Assembly (NCBI RefSeq): GCF_004339745.1
Contig: NZ_SMGP01000001.1
Span: 744,001-808,000 of the forward strand
Direction of reading: 5' to 3'
DNA from: Paraburkholderia sp. BL9I2N2
Lineage (GTDB): Bacteria; Pseudomonadota; Gammaproteobacteria; Burkholderiales; Burkholderiaceae
DNA: 64,000 nucleotides
Each line of letters begins with the position of its first letter. The first letter of the stretch is position 1. The notes under the pieces were generated by a model. The model was given only the letters and a program-made list of their open reading frames with translations, ran no database searches and was not told where the DNA came from. The position numbers were made by a program, and so were the translations under genes. Shown piece after piece: positions 7,742 to 17,500 of the stretch.

Positions 7742-10621
7742 ATGAGCGAGACCCCGAGCGACACCACCTCCACGCTTGCCAAAAGCTTCGAGCCCCACAC
7801 CATCGAAGCCCACTGGGGCCCCGAATGGGAAAAGCGCGCCTACGCGACGCCCTCCATCGAGGAAAACCGGAAAGATTTCTCCATCCAGCTGCCGCCGCCG
7901 AACGTCACGGGCACCCTCCACATGGGCCATGCCTTCAACCAGACGATCATGGACGGCCTCACCCGCTATCACCGCATGCTCGGTGAAAACACCCTGTGGG
8001 TGCCGGGCACGGACCACGCGGGCATCGCCACGCAGATCGTCGTCGAGCGCCAACTGGACGCGCAAGGCGTCTCGCGCCATGACCTCGGCCGTGAAAAGTT
8101 CGTCGAACGCGTCTGGGAATGGAAGCAGGAATCCGGCTCGACCATCACGAACCAGGTGCGGCGTTTGGGCGCCTCGATCGACTGGTCGCGCGAATACTTC
8201 ACGATGGACGACAAAATGTCGGCCGCCGTGCGCGATGTCTTCGTACGCCTGTATGAACAGGGCCTGATCTATCGCGGCAAGCGCCTCGTGAACTGGGACC
8301 CGGTGCTGCTCACCGCCGTCTCCGACCTCGAAGTGGTCAGCGAAGAAGAAAACGGCTCGCTCTGGCACATCCAGTACCCGCTCACGGATGGCTCGGGCCA
8401 TCTGACGGTCGCCACCACGCGCCCGGAAACCATGCTCGGCGACACCGCCGTGATGGTCCACCCGGAAGACGAGCGCTACGCGCACCTCATCGGCAAGACG
8501 GTCACGCTGCCGCTGTCGGGCCGCGAAGTGCCGATCATCGCTGACGACTACGTCGACCGCGAATTCGGCACCGGCGTCGTCAAAGTCACGCCCGCGCACG
8601 ATTTCAACGACTATCAGGTCGGTCTGCGGCACAAGCTGCCGCAAATCGAAATCCTCACGCTCGACGCCAAAATCAACGAGAACGCGCCGGAAAAATACCG
8701 CGGTCTCGACCGCTTCGCAGCCCGCAAGCAGGTGGTGGCCGACCTCGAAGCGCTCGGCGTGCTCGAATCGGTCAAGCCGCACAAGCTGATGGTGCCGCGC
8801 GGCGACCGTACCGGCGTCGTGATCGAGCCGATGCTGACGGACCAATGGTTCGTCGCGATGAGCAAGCCGGCGCCGGAAGGCACCTTCAATCCGGGTAAAT
8901 CGATCGCCGAAACGGCGCTCGACGTGGTTCGCAGCGGCGAAATCAAGTTCGTGCCGGAAAACTGGACCACCACCTACTACCAGTGGCTCGAGAACATTCA
9001 GGACTGGTGCATCTCGCGCCAGCTCTGGTGGGGCCATCAGATCCCGGCGTGGTATGGCGAAAACGGCGAAATCTTCGTGGCGAAGACCGAAGAGGACGCG
9101 CGCGCCAAGGCCGCGGCGGCCGGCTACACGGGCGCGCTCAAGCGCGACGAAGACGTGCTCGACACGTGGTTCTCGTCTGCTCTGGTGCCGTTCTCGTCGC
9201 TCGGCTGGCCGGATGAAACGCAGGAACTGAAGCACTTCCTGCCGTCGTCGGTGCTGGTCACCGGCTTCGACATCATCTTCTTCTGGGTCGCGCGGATGGT
9301 CATGATGACCACGCACTTCACCGGCCAGGTGCCGTTCGACACGGTGTACGTGCACGGACTCGTACGCGACGCCGAAGGCCAGAAGATGTCGAAGAGCAAG
9401 GGCAATACGCTCGACCCGATCGATATCGTCGACGGCATCGGCCTCGACGCGCTGGTCGCCAAGCGCACCACCGGCCTGATGAATCCGAAACAGGCCGCGT
9501 CGATCGAAAAGAAAACCCGTAAGGAATTCCCCGACGGCATCCCCGCGTTCGGCACCGACGCATTGCGCTTCACGATGGCCTCGATGGCCACGCTCGGACG
9601 CAACGTCAACTTCGATCTGGCGCGCTGCGAAGGCTACCGCAACTTCTGCAACAAGCTGTGGAATGCCACCCGTTTCGTGCTGATGAATTGCGAAGGCCAC
9701 GATTGCGGCTTCGGCAAGCCGGAACAATGTGGCGAATGCGGTCCGGACGGACATCTACATTTCTCGCAGGCCGACTTCTGGATCGTTTCACGTCTGCAGC
9801 GCGTGGAAGCGGAAATCGCCAAGGGTTTCGCCGATTATCGTTTTGACAATGTGGCCAACGCCCTATACAAGTTCGTATGGGACGAATACTGTGACTGGTA
9901 TCTCGAACTCGCGAAAGTTCAGATCCAGACGGGTCAGCCGAACCAGCAGCGCGCAACACGCCGCACGCTGCTGCGCGTGCTCGAGACGGTGCTGCGACTG
10001 GCGCATCCGGTGATTCCGTTCATCACCGAGGCGCTGTGGCAAAAAGTGGCGCCGCTGGCCGGGCGTTATCCCGAGGGCAAAGCCGAGGGCGAAGCGTCCA
10101 TCATGGTGCAGCCTTACCCTGTTGCCGAACCGTCGAAAATCGATGAAGACGCGGAGCAGTGGGCAGCCGACCTGAAAGCGGTGATCGATGCGTGCCGGAA
10201 TCTGCGTGGCGAAATGAATCTGTCGCCGGCGGTCAAGGTGCCGTTGCTCGCTACCGGCAATGCGGAGCGCCTGCGCACGTTTGCTCCGTACGCCCAGGCG
10301 TTGGCCCGTTTGTCCGAAGTTCAGATCATTGCCGACGAGGCAAGCCTGGACGCGCAGGCAGATGGCGCGCCAATTGCTATCGTAGGGAACGACAAGCTCG
10401 TGCTGAAGGTCGAAATCGACGTGGCAGTGGAGCGGGAGCGGTTGTCGAAGGAGATTGCACGGTTGAGCACGGAAATCATCAAGTGCAACGGCAAATTGCA
10501 GAATGAAAGTTTTGTTGCAAAGGCACCGCCGGCAGTCGTTGAGCAGGAGCAGAAAAGACTGGCAGAATTCGAAGCGACGGTGGGCAAGCTGAAAGCCCAG
10601 CTGGCGCGCTTGCCGGTCTGA
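7742..10621 (+). CDS. valS: Valyl-tRNA synthetase
   Basis: This is a 959-residue class Ia synthetase that charges tRNA-Val in the cytoplasm. The HMGH form of the HIGH motif is at residues 60-63 after PPPNVTGTL, and KMSKS is at 548-552. The editing domain lies between them ([17 protein letters not shown]), and a C-terminal tRNA-binding coiled coil starts with [20 protein letters not shown]. Length fits the family. The ATG at 7742 is chosen over the in-frame upstream extension because the extension reads through the repeat arm as Pro/Lys-rich sequence. A CNECG-type cysteine pair (EQCGECG) lies near residue 665. Confidence 0.97.
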   Translation: MSETPSDTTSTLAKSFEPHTIEAHWGPEWEKRAYATPSIEENRKDFSIQLPPPNVTGTLHMGHAFNQTIMDGLTRYHRMLGENTLWVPGTDHAGIATQIVVERQLDAQGVSRHDLGREKFVERVWEWKQESGSTITNQVRRLGASIDWSREYFTMDDKMSAAVRDVFVRLYEQGLIYRGKRLVNWDPVLLTAVSDLEVVSEEENGSLWHIQYPLTDGSGHLTVATTRPETMLGDTAVMVHPEDERYAHLIGKTVTLPLSGREVPIIADDYVDREFGTGVVKVTPAHDFNDYQVGLRHKLPQIEILTLDAKINENAPEKYRGLDRFAARKQVVADLEALGVLESVKPHKLMVPRGDRTGVVIEPMLTDQWFVAMSKPAPEGTFNPGKSIAETALDVVRSGEIKFVPENWTTTYYQWLENIQDWCISRQLWWGHQIPAWYGENGEIFVAKTEEDARAKAAAAGYTGALKRDEDVLDTWFSSALVPFSSLGWPDETQELKHFLPSSVLVTGFDIIFFWVARMVMMTTHFTGQVPFDTVYVHGLVRDAEGQKMSKSKGNTLDPIDIVDGIGLDALVAKRTTGLMNPKQAASIEKKTRKEFPDGIPAFGTDALRFTMASMATLGRNVNFDLARCEGYRNFCNKLWNATRFVLMNCEGHDCGFGKPEQCGECGPDGHLHFSQADFWIVSRLQRVEAEIAKGFADYRFDNVANALYKFVWDEYCDWYLELAKVQIQTGQPNQQRATRRTLLRVLETVLRLAHPVIPFITEALWQKVAPLAGRYPEGKAEGEASIMVQPYPVAEPSKIDEDAEQWAADLKAVIDACRNLRGEMNLSPAVKVPLLATGNAERLRTFAPYAQALARLSEVQIIADEASLDAQADGAPIAIVGNDKLVLKVEIDVAVERERLSKEIARLSTEIIKCNGKLQNESFVAKAPPAVVEQEQKRLAEFEATVGKLKAQLARLPV

Positions 10622-10691
10622 TCATGCTCCGTGTCCGCCCCAAGAGGCGGGCAAGGACCGATAGCTAATCCAGAGGATTCAGGGTAATCAC

Positions 10692-11574
10692 ATGCTAAAA
10701 GTTACAAAGGCGGTTTTTTCCGGTAGCAGGTCTTGGCACCCGGTTCCTCCCTGCCACGAAGGCTAGCCCGAAAGAGATGCTCCCGATTGTCGACAAGCCA
10801 CTGATCCAGTACGCGGTCGAAGAGGCAATGGCAGCCGGCATCACCGAAATGATCTTCGTCACGGGCCGCAGCAAGCGCGCGATCGAGGACCACTTCGATA
10901 AGTCATATGAAATCGAGGCGGAACTCGAGGCGCGCGGCAAGGACAAGCTGCTCGAACTGGTGCGCAGCATCAAGCCGAGCCATGTGGACTGCTTCTACGT
11001 GCGTCAGCCGGAAGCGCTGGGCTTGGGCCACGCGGTGATGTGCGCCGAAAAGCTGGTGGGCGACAATCCGTTTGCCGTCATCCTCGCGGATGACTTGCTG
11101 TACGGTACGCCGCCCGTCATGACGCAGATGATCGAGGTGTTCGACCACTATCACAGCTCGGTGATCGGCGTCGAAGAGATTCCGGCTCAGGAAACCAAGT
11201 CGTACGGCATTGTCGACGGCAAGGAGTGGGAAGACTCGATCATCAAGATGTCGGGCATCGTCGAAAAGCCGGAGCCGAGCTTGGCGCCGTCGAATCTCGG
11301 CGTGGTCGGCCGGTATGTGCTGAAGCCGCGCATCTTCGAACATCTGCGCGCGCTGAAGCCGGGCGCGGGCGGCGAATTGCAGCTGACCGACGCGATCCAG
11401 TCGCTTCTGGCCGACGAGCAGGTGCTGGCGTACAAGTATCACGGCACGCGTTTCGACTGCGGCAGCAAGCTGGGTTATCTGAAGGCGACAGTCGAGTTCG
11501 CCTTGCGTCACCCGGAAGTGGCCGCCGATTTCGAAGAGTATCTGCGTACTCGTTCGCCGGTGCTGGAAGGTTGA
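10692..11574 (+). pseudogene. galU: UTP-glucose-1-phosphate uridylyltransferase with an early 1-base frameshift
   Basis: The enzyme makes UDP-glucose for exopolysaccharide, LPS core and trehalose synthesis. The ATG at 10692 begins MLKVTKAVF, but a T6 run at 10714-10719 shifts the frame to a stop about 45 bases later. Removing one T restores PVAGLGTRFLPATKASPKEML, the nucleotide-binding signature, and gives 293 residues, the normal GalU length. The remaining open frame from the internal ATG at 10777 (MLPIVDKPLIQYAVEEA) lacks that signature and could not be active alone. GalU is rarely dispensable, so a sequencing error is the simplest reading; real mutation or slippage is possible. A strong terminator follows at 11622-11660. 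Confidence 0.85.
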
Positions 11575-11621
11575 GCGGGCTTCTGCCGCCAGCATTCCGG
11601 AAGCGTTGAACCGAAGTAAGA

Positions 11622-11660
11622 GGCGCTGTGCCCGCGAACGCGGGGCACAGCGCCTTTTTT
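11622..11660 (+). terminator. Intrinsic terminator of galU
   Basis: A 15-bp GC-rich stem with one bulged base (GGCGCTGTGCCCGCG against CGCGGGGCACAGCGCC), a two-base loop and six Ts lies 47 bases after the galU stop. Confidence 0.9.
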
Positions 11661-11687
11661 GTTGGAGCGTGAATCAGGACACGGGCT

Positions 11688-11921
11688 TCAGCGACGCCTC
11701 ATCAGGAAGGTGAAGACCTTGTCGTGCGCGGAGCTCTCGACGATTTCATTGCCGGTTTGCTTGGCAAACGCGGCGAAATCGCGCTGTGAGCCTGGATCGG
11801 TGGCGAGCACCTTGAGAATCTGGCCGCTTTCCATGTCGGCGAGCGCCTTCTTGGCGCGCAAAATGGGCAGCGGGCACATGAGCCCGCGTGCATCGACTTC
11901 CTTGTGAATCTGAATTTGCAT
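11688..11921 (-). CDS. TusA/SirA-family sulfurtransferase-like protein
   Basis: This is a 77-residue small cytoplasmic protein of the TusA family (sulfur carriers for tRNA thiolation and other sulfur transfer). The conserved DARGLMCPLPILRAKKAL is at residues 10-27, with active cysteine Cys16 in the CPxP motif. The start at 11921 fits the family; the longer open frame adds 47 Arg/Pro-rich residues without similarity. It stands alone, convergent with galU. TusA and YedF/SirA-like paralogues cannot be told apart here. Confidence 0.88.
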   Translation of the reverse strand: MQIQIHKEVDARGLMCPLPILRAKKALADMESGQILKVLATDPGSQRDFAAFAKQTGNEIVESSAHDKVFTFLMRRR

Positions 11922-12024
11922 CGACGACGACCTTCGGGGACTGGGCGTCTGTTTTGACGCCGAAGGGTCAAATTCTACCGCAGGCTTAGCGTGGTTGCCC
12001 GGGCGGCGGTTTTCTTGGGGTGTC

Positions 12025-12057
12025 GGCCTTTCCTTGAGTCGATGATGGTCTATCGGC
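12025..12057 (+). repeat. Third copy of the 33-bp outer repeat motif
   Basis: The stretch starts GGCCTTTCCTTGA and ends with TGGTCTAT-N-GGC with the same 33-base spacing as at 6890-6922 and, reversed, at 7579-7611. It is followed by GCCCC...GGGGC, echoing the small hairpin of the long arms, and so may be a decayed copy of the same element. It lies between the tusA-like gene and uvrD. Confidence 0.6.
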
Positions 12058-12120
12058 CCCAAAAAACCCTACCCCCTCCGGGGCATATAATGTCGAACGA
12101 ACTGCCGCCCCTCCCAAAAA

Positions 12121-14472
12121 ATGCCCGATCTGCTAGCCAATCTAAACCCCGAACAACACGCCGCCGTCACGCTCCCCAACGAGCCCGCGCTCATTCTCGC
12201 CGGCGCGGGCAGCGGCAAGACCCGCGTTCTGATCACGCGCATTGCGTGGCTCATCCAGCATGGACTGGCGTCGCCCGCCACGATTCTGGCGGTGACCTTC
12301 ACCAACAAAGCGGCCCGCGAAATGATGTCGCGTTTGTCGGCGCTCCTGCCGATCGACACGCGCGGCATGTGGATCGGCACCTTCCACGGTCTGTGTAACC
12401 GCATGCTGCGCGCGCATCATCGCGACGCGGGCTTGCCGGCCACCTTCCAGATTCTCGATACCGCCGACCAGCTGTCCGCGATCAAGCGTCTGATGAAGGG
12501 CCTCAATATCGACGACGAAAAGTACCCGGCGAAAAATCTCCAGTACTTCATCAACAACGCGAAGGAACAAGGCCTGCGGCCGAAAGACGTCGACGCCACC
12601 GACAACTTCAACCGCAAATTCGTCGAACTCTACGAAGCCTACGACCAGCAATGCCAGCGCGAAGGCGTGGTCGACTTTCCGGAACTGCTGCTGCGCTGCT
12701 ACGAACTGCTCGCGCACAATCCGCCGCTGCGCGCCCACTACCAGGCGCGCTTCAAGCACATTCTGGTCGACGAGTTCCAGGACACCAACAAGCTGCAGTA
12801 CGCGTGGCTCAAACTGCTGGCGGGGCAGACCAACTCGATTTTCGCCGTCGGCGACGACGACCAGTCGATCTACGCGTTCCGCGGCGCGAACGTCGGCAAT
12901 ATGCGCGACTTCGAGCACGAGTTCAGCGTCCGCCATCTGATCAAACTCGAGCAGAATTACCGCTCGCACGGCCATATTCTCGACGCCGCCAATCAGCTCA
13001 TCGCCAACAACTCGCGCCGTCTGGGCAAGAATCTGCGGACCGACGCGGGTCACGGTGAACCGGTTCGCGTGTATGAATCCGCGACCGATTCGCAGGAAGC
13101 CGGCTGGATCGTCGAGGAAATCAAGGCGCTGATCAGCACCGGCACGTCGCGCAGCGAAGTGGCGATTCTCTACCGCAGCAACGCGCAGTCGCGCACGATC
13201 GAACACACGCTGGTCAACGCGGGCATCGCGTACCGCGTGTACGGCGGCTTGCGCTTTTTCGAGCGCCAGGAAGTCAAGCACGCGCTCGCCTATCTGCGCC
13301 TGATCGACAATCCGAACGACGACACCGCGTTCGCCCGCGTCGTCAATTTCCCGACGCGTGGCATCGGCGCGCGCTCCATCGAGCAACTCGCGGACGCGGC
13401 GCGTCTGTACAACTGTTCAATGGCCGCGGCGATTCCGTATGTGGCGGGCAAGGCGGGTTCGAGCCTTGCGGGCTTCGCGAACCTGATCGGCAAGATGCGC
13501 GCGGAAACGCAGCAGATGAGCCTGCCGGAAACCGTCGAATACGTGGTTCGCACGAGCGGTCTCGCGGAGTTCTATCAGAACGAGCGCGAAGGCCAGGACC
13601 GGCTGGAAAACTTGCAGGAACTGGTCAACGCGGCCGCCGCGTTCGTCAGCGAAGAGGGCTACGGCATGGACACGCCGGCGCGCTCCATTCCACTGCGGCC
13701 GGGTGCGACCGCCGCGCCTGAACTGGCCGTCGCCACCGACGATCCGAACACCGTCGTGCTCGACGCGCCCGGCATCGCCGATCCGGCGCAAAACCCGGAC
13801 ACGATGACGCCGCTCGCCGGTTTCCTGTCGCACGCATCGCTCGAAGCGGGCGACAACCAGGCGCAAGCCGGCCAGGAAGCCGTGCAACTAATGACGGTGC
13901 ACGCCGCCAAGGGCCTCGAGTTCACGGCGGTGTTCATCACCGGTCTGGAAGAGGGGCTGTTCCCGCACGAAAACAGCGCGATGGAGTCAGACGGTCTGGA
14001 AGAGGAACGCCGCCTGATGTACGTGGCGATCACGCGGGCCAAGGAGCGGCTGTATCTGTCGTTCGCGCAAAGCCGCATGCTGCACGGCCAGACGCGTTAC
14101 AACATCCGCTCGCGTTTCTTCGACGAACTGCCGCAGGAAACGCTCAAGTGGCTTACGCCGAAGGTCGAGGCGGGCGCGCGCTGGGGCGGCCGTTCGGACA
14201 ACGCGGGTTATGGGCGCGACTGGTTCGCGCGGCCGGGTTATACGGGGGCCGCGTCGTCGACGCCGGCGCCGTTGCCCGCGTTCGCGAACGAACAGCGTGC
14301 GGCGGAAACGGGTTTCCGCGTCGGCCAGCAAGTGTTCCACACCAAGTTCGGCGAAGGCACGATCACCGCGCTGGAAGGCGGCGGCACCGATGCGAAGGCG
14401 CAGGTCAAATTCAAGCGGCACGGCGAGAAGTGGCTGGCGTTGGCGGTTGCTAAATTGCAGGCGGTGGAATGA
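12121..14472 (+). CDS. uvrD: UvrD/PcrA-family DNA helicase
   Basis: This is a 783-residue SF1A 3'-5' helicase for nucleotide excision and mismatch repair. All motifs are present: GAGSGKT at residues 28-34, DEFQDTN, GDDDQSIYAFRGA, LEQNYRS, TVHAAKGLEF and MYVAITRAKERLYLS. The C-terminal 45 residues (VGQQVFHTKFGEGTITALEGG) form the Tudor-like tail of UvrD/PcrA, which Rep lacks. A TATAAT hexamer at 12086-12091 may be its -10 element. Its stop overlaps the next ATG as ATGA, coupling it to the nucleosidase gene. Confidence 0.93.
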   Translation: MPDLLANLNPEQHAAVTLPNEPALILAGAGSGKTRVLITRIAWLIQHGLASPATILAVTFTNKAAREMMSRLSALLPIDTRGMWIGTFHGLCNRMLRAHHRDAGLPATFQILDTADQLSAIKRLMKGLNIDDEKYPAKNLQYFINNAKEQGLRPKDVDATDNFNRKFVELYEAYDQQCQREGVVDFPELLLRCYELLAHNPPLRAHYQARFKHILVDEFQDTNKLQYAWLKLLAGQTNSIFAVGDDDQSIYAFRGANVGNMRDFEHEFSVRHLIKLEQNYRSHGHILDAANQLIANNSRRLGKNLRTDAGHGEPVRVYESATDSQEAGWIVEEIKALISTGTSRSEVAILYRSNAQSRTIEHTLVNAGIAYRVYGGLRFFERQEVKHALAYLRLIDNPNDDTAFARVVNFPTRGIGARSIEQLADAARLYNCSMAAAIPYVAGKAGSSLAGFANLIGKMRAETQQMSLPETVEYVVRTSGLAEFYQNEREGQDRLENLQELVNAAAAFVSEEGYGMDTPARSIPLRPGATAAPELAVATDDPNTVVLDAPGIADPAQNPDTMTPLAGFLSHASLEAGDNQAQAGQEAVQLMTVHAAKGLEFTAVFITGLEEGLFPHENSAMESDGLEEERRLMYVAITRAKERLYLSFAQSRMLHGQTRYNIRSRFFDELPQETLKWLTPKVEAGARWGGRSDNAGYGRDWFARPGYTGAASSTPAPLPAFANEQRAAETGFRVGQQVFHTKFGEGTITALEGGGTDAKAQVKFKRHGEKWLALAVAKLQAVE

Positions 14473-15263
14473 GCGGGGCGAATGCTGCCGTGCCGGTGTC
14501 ACATCGGCCGCTCGGGATTCTGGCGGCATTACCGCAAGAACTCGGCGATCTGATCGAAGCGATGCGCGCCGAGTCGGGCGTGCGCACCATCACGCATGGT
14601 CAGCGGGACTATCACCTCGGCACCGTCCACGGCGCGCCGTGCGTCGTGACGCTGGCGCGCGTCGGCAAGGTCGCGGCGGCGGCCACGGTCAGCGCGCTGA
14701 TCCATGCATTCGACGTGGAAGCGATCGTCTTCACCGGTGTGGCCGGCGGTGTGGGGAGCGAGGTGCGGGTGGGTGACATCGTCGTCGCCGACGCGCTGCT
14801 GCAGCACGATCTCGACGCGTCGCCGCTGTTTCCGCGTTTCGAGGTGCCGTTGCTGGGCATCTCGCGATTCGACGCCGATGCGGCGCTCGCCGATCAGCTC
14901 GCCGCAGCCTGTGAGCGCTTCGTCACGGAGGAGGGCGTGGCTTCGGCGGCGCGTTTCGGCACGCGCGAGCCGCGTGTGCATCGCGGTTTGATCATCAGCG
15001 GCGATCAGTTCGTGGCTAGCGCGGCGGGCGTGCAGGCGTTGCGCGACGCATTGCCAGATGCGCTCGCCGTGGAGATGGAAGGCGCGGCGATCGCGCAGGT
15101 CTGCTACGAGTACGGCGTGCCGTGCGCGGTCGTGCGTACCGTCTCGGATACCGCCGACGATCACGCGCCCGAGTCTTTCGTGTCGTTTCTCACGGACATC
15201 GCCGGGATGTATTCGAACGCGATTCTGACGCGGTTTCTAGAAGCGCGCAGTTCGACGGCCTGA
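14469..15263 (+). CDS. mtnN: 5'-methylthioadenosine/S-adenosylhomocysteine nucleosidase
   Basis: This is a 264-residue PNP/UDP-phosphorylase-fold enzyme that removes adenine from MTA and SAH, recycling by-products of polyamine and methylation reactions. Diagnostic pieces are GILAALPQEL near the start, VFTGVAGGVG, VEMEGAAIAQVC (ribose-binding Met-Glu) and RTVSDTADDH with the catalytic Asp. It is longer than the E. coli enzyme (232) because of a Ser/Ala N-terminal tail and an insert after HDLDASP. It overlaps uvrD by four bases. A related futalosine or hopanoid-linked phosphorylase is less likely given the MEGAA and SDTAD motifs. Confidence 0.85.
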   Translation: MSGANAAVPVSHRPLGILAALPQELGDLIEAMRAESGVRTITHGQRDYHLGTVHGAPCVVTLARVGKVAAAATVSALIHAFDVEAIVFTGVAGGVGSEVRVGDIVVADALLQHDLDASPLFPRFEVPLLGISRFDADAALADQLAAACERFVTEEGVASAARFGTREPRVHRGLIISGDQFVASAAGVQALRDALPDALAVEMEGAAIAQVCYEYGVPCAVVRTVSDTADDHAPESFVSFLTDIAGMYSNAILTRFLEARSSTA

Positions 15264-15279
15264 CGGCCGGCGTCGAGGG

Positions 15280-15315
15280 GCGCGTGTCGGCGCATTCACT
15301 ACGACACGCGCTTTA
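15280..15315 (+). terminator. Hairpin after mtnN, possible terminator
   Basis: A perfect 10-bp stem (GCGCGTGTCG / CGACACGCGC) with a 12-base loop is followed by only three Ts. It lies between the convergent mtnN and prpE genes. Confidence 0.5.
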
Positions 15316-15336
15316 GCCACGCCGCCACTTTGCAAA

Positions 15337-17241
15337 CTACTTCTCCCCGCTGTCACTCAACGCCTCGCGCACCTGCTGCAACGCCGCCGGATCTTCAATG
15401 GTCGGCAGATCGCCTGGCTCGCGTCCTTCCGCGAGCGCCGCGATCGCGCGGCGCAGCAGCTTGCCGGAGCGCGTCTTCGGCAGCATCGACACCACCACGA
15501 CCCGTGACGGCCGCGCAATCGCACCAAGCTGGCGATCCACCGTCGCCGTGAGTTCGGCTTCCAGCTTGCTGCGCTTCTTCTTGTCCGCGTAGGCCTGCGC
15601 GTCACGCAGCACCACGAAGGCCATCGCCGCCTGCCCCTTCAACGGATCCGTCACGCCGACCACCGCCACTTCCGCGACGGCTGTGTGGCTCGACAACGCT
15701 TCCTCGATCTCGCGCGTGCCGAGCCGGTGTCCGGCGACATTGATCACGTCATCCGTACGGCCGAGGATCGTCACGTAGCCGTCCTTGTCCTGCACGCCCC
15801 AGTCGAAGGTCGAATAGACCTGCTGGTTCGGAATGCTCGACCAGTACGTGCTGACGAAACGCTTGTCGTCGCCCCATACCGTCGACATGCAGCCCGGCGG
15901 CAGCGGATAGTCCAGCGTGAGCACGCCCTTTTCGCCGGGCGGGCAGGGCTCGCCGCTCAGTTCGTTGCGCAAGGTCAGATTGAACCCGGCCGACGGCACG
16001 CCCGGCGAGCCGAGCTTGGTGGGCAGCGCCTCGACGCCGCGCGGGATCGCCAGCATCGGCCAGCCGGTCTCGGTCTGCCAGTAGTTGTCGATCACCGGCT
16101 TGCCGAGCGCGCCGGCGATCCACGCGGCGGTCGGCTCGTCGAGCGGTTCGCCGGCGAGGAACAGCGCGCGCAGGCTCGACAGATCGGCTTTCTTCAGCAG
16201 CGCCGGATCCTGCTTTTTCAGCACGCGTAAGGCGGTCGGCGCGGTGAACATCAGATTGATCCGGTGATGGGCGACGAGGCGCCACCAGATGCCGCCGTCC
16301 GGACGGATCGGCGTGCCTTCGTACATGACGGTGGTAAGACCCGCGATCAGCGGCGCGTAGACGATATAGCTGTGGCCGACCACCCAGCCCACGTCCGACG
16401 CGGTGAACATCACGTCGCCCGCCTTGCCCTGAAAGATGTGTTCCATCGATGCCGCCAGCGCGACCGCGTAGCCGCCGACGTCGCGTTGCACGCCCTTCGG
16501 CTTGCCGGTCGTGCCCGACGTGTACAGCACGTAGGACGGCTCGTTCGATTCGAGCCACTCGCACGGCACGTGGGCGTCGAAGAACTGTTCGCGCAGTGGT
16601 TCGTAGGCGACGAGATAACTGGCGTTGAGCCGCTCGGGCGCGAGTTGCCGGTCGATCAGCAAGACGTGCGGCGTTTTGTGCTTCGCGCGGGCGAGCGCTT
16701 CGTCCATCAGCGGCGTGTAGTCGATCACCTTGCCGCCGCGCGCGCCGGCGTCGGCGGTGACGATCAGCACGGGCTTCGCGTCGTCAATGCGGGCCGCGAG
16801 ATTCGGCGCCGCGAAGCCGCCGAACACCACCGAGTGAATCGCGCCGAGGCGCGCGCAGGCGAGCATCGCGAACAGGGCCTCGGGGATCATCGGCAGATAG
16901 AGCAGCACCACGTCGCCGCGCTTCACGCCGAGCGAGCGCATGACCGCGGCCATCCGATTGATCTCGCCGTAAAGCTCGGCGTAGGTGTAGCGGCGCTCGA
17001 TGCCGGTTTCCGTCGAGACATACACCAGCGCGTTCTGCTGCGCGCGCTCAGCCAGATGACGATCCACCGCGTTATGGCACAGGTTCGTGCGGCCGCCGAC
17101 GAACCAGCGCGCGAACGGCGGATTCGACCGGTCGAGCACGGTGTCGAACGGCGTTTGCCAATGGATGCGCCGCGCCTCGTCGCGCCAGAATGCCTCGGGG
17201 TCTTCGATCGAACGGCGGTGGAAGTCGCGATAGCTTGTCAT
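15337..17241 (-). CDS. prpE: Propionyl-CoA synthetase
   Basis: This is a 634-residue AMP-forming acyl-CoA synthetase. The N-terminal ACAS_N segment (YRDFHRRSIEDPEAFW), P-loop YTSGTTGKPKGV and YWQTETGWP follow family order, and the C-terminal PKTRSGKLLRR holds the lysine that is normally acetylated for control. PrpE-like proteins are a little shorter than acetyl-CoA synthetases (about 650), and the NLCHNAVDRH segment is typical of PrpE. The start at 17241 is chosen by family length; its ribosome site is weak. It is not beside prpBC here, so it may serve propionate or short-chain acids more generally. Confidence 0.85.
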   Translation of the reverse strand: MTSYRDFHRRSIEDPEAFWRDEARRIHWQTPFDTVLDRSNPPFARWFVGGRTNLCHNAVDRHLAERAQQNALVYVSTETGIERRYTYAELYGEINRMAAVMRSLGVKRGDVVLLYLPMIPEALFAMLACARLGAIHSVVFGGFAAPNLAARIDDAKPVLIVTADAGARGGKVIDYTPLMDEALARAKHKTPHVLLIDRQLAPERLNASYLVAYEPLREQFFDAHVPCEWLESNEPSYVLYTSGTTGKPKGVQRDVGGYAVALAASMEHIFQGKAGDVMFTASDVGWVVGHSYIVYAPLIAGLTTVMYEGTPIRPDGGIWWRLVAHHRINLMFTAPTALRVLKKQDPALLKKADLSSLRALFLAGEPLDEPTAAWIAGALGKPVIDNYWQTETGWPMLAIPRGVEALPTKLGSPGVPSAGFNLTLRNELSGEPCPPGEKGVLTLDYPLPPGCMSTVWGDDKRFVSTYWSSIPNQQVYSTFDWGVQDKDGYVTILGRTDDVINVAGHRLGTREIEEALSSHTAVAEVAVVGVTDPLKGQAAMAFVVLRDAQAYADKKKRSKLEAELTATVDRQLGAIARPSRVVVVSMLPKTRSGKLLRRAIAALAEGREPGDLPTIEDPAALQQVREALSDSGEK

Positions 17242-17445
17242 CTGCGGCGATCCTTCTGCTGCGTGAGTGAACGGATGTCGGGTCGTGCGGCCGCGTGACG
17301 CGGCGCGAGAGCAGGGCGTGTGTCCGCACAAGCATAGAGCAGGCGTGGCTCGGCGGACAACGCGGGTTCACCATGAGCGATGCGGGGCGCCGTCCGGCGC
17401 GGCGATGAGCCGCACACGCCGCGCTCGCCAGGTTCGCGCAAAGAC

Positions 17446-17468
17446 AAAGAAAAAGGCGCCGAAGCGCC
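17446..17468 (-). terminator. Intrinsic terminator of the fsr-like gene
   Basis: Read on the minus strand this is GGCGC-TTCG-GCGCC followed by TTTTTCTTT, 32 bases after the gene's stop. The UUCG-type tetraloop adds stability. Confidence 0.75.
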
Positions 17469-17500
17469 TTTCTCTCATCAGACCCGCGATCGCACGGCCA

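Noticed and set aside
7580..9754. 724-codon open frame antisense to valS
   Set aside because: It is antisense to an intact ValS, is rich in Arg/His/Ala as expected from GC-rich shadow frames, and has no recognisable motif. The same applies to long antisense frames over thrS (53312-55072) and pheT (58116-60218).
10777..11574. Internal ATG as the true galU start
   Set aside because: It would remove the conserved nucleotide-binding signature, whereas one base change restores it exactly with the right length.
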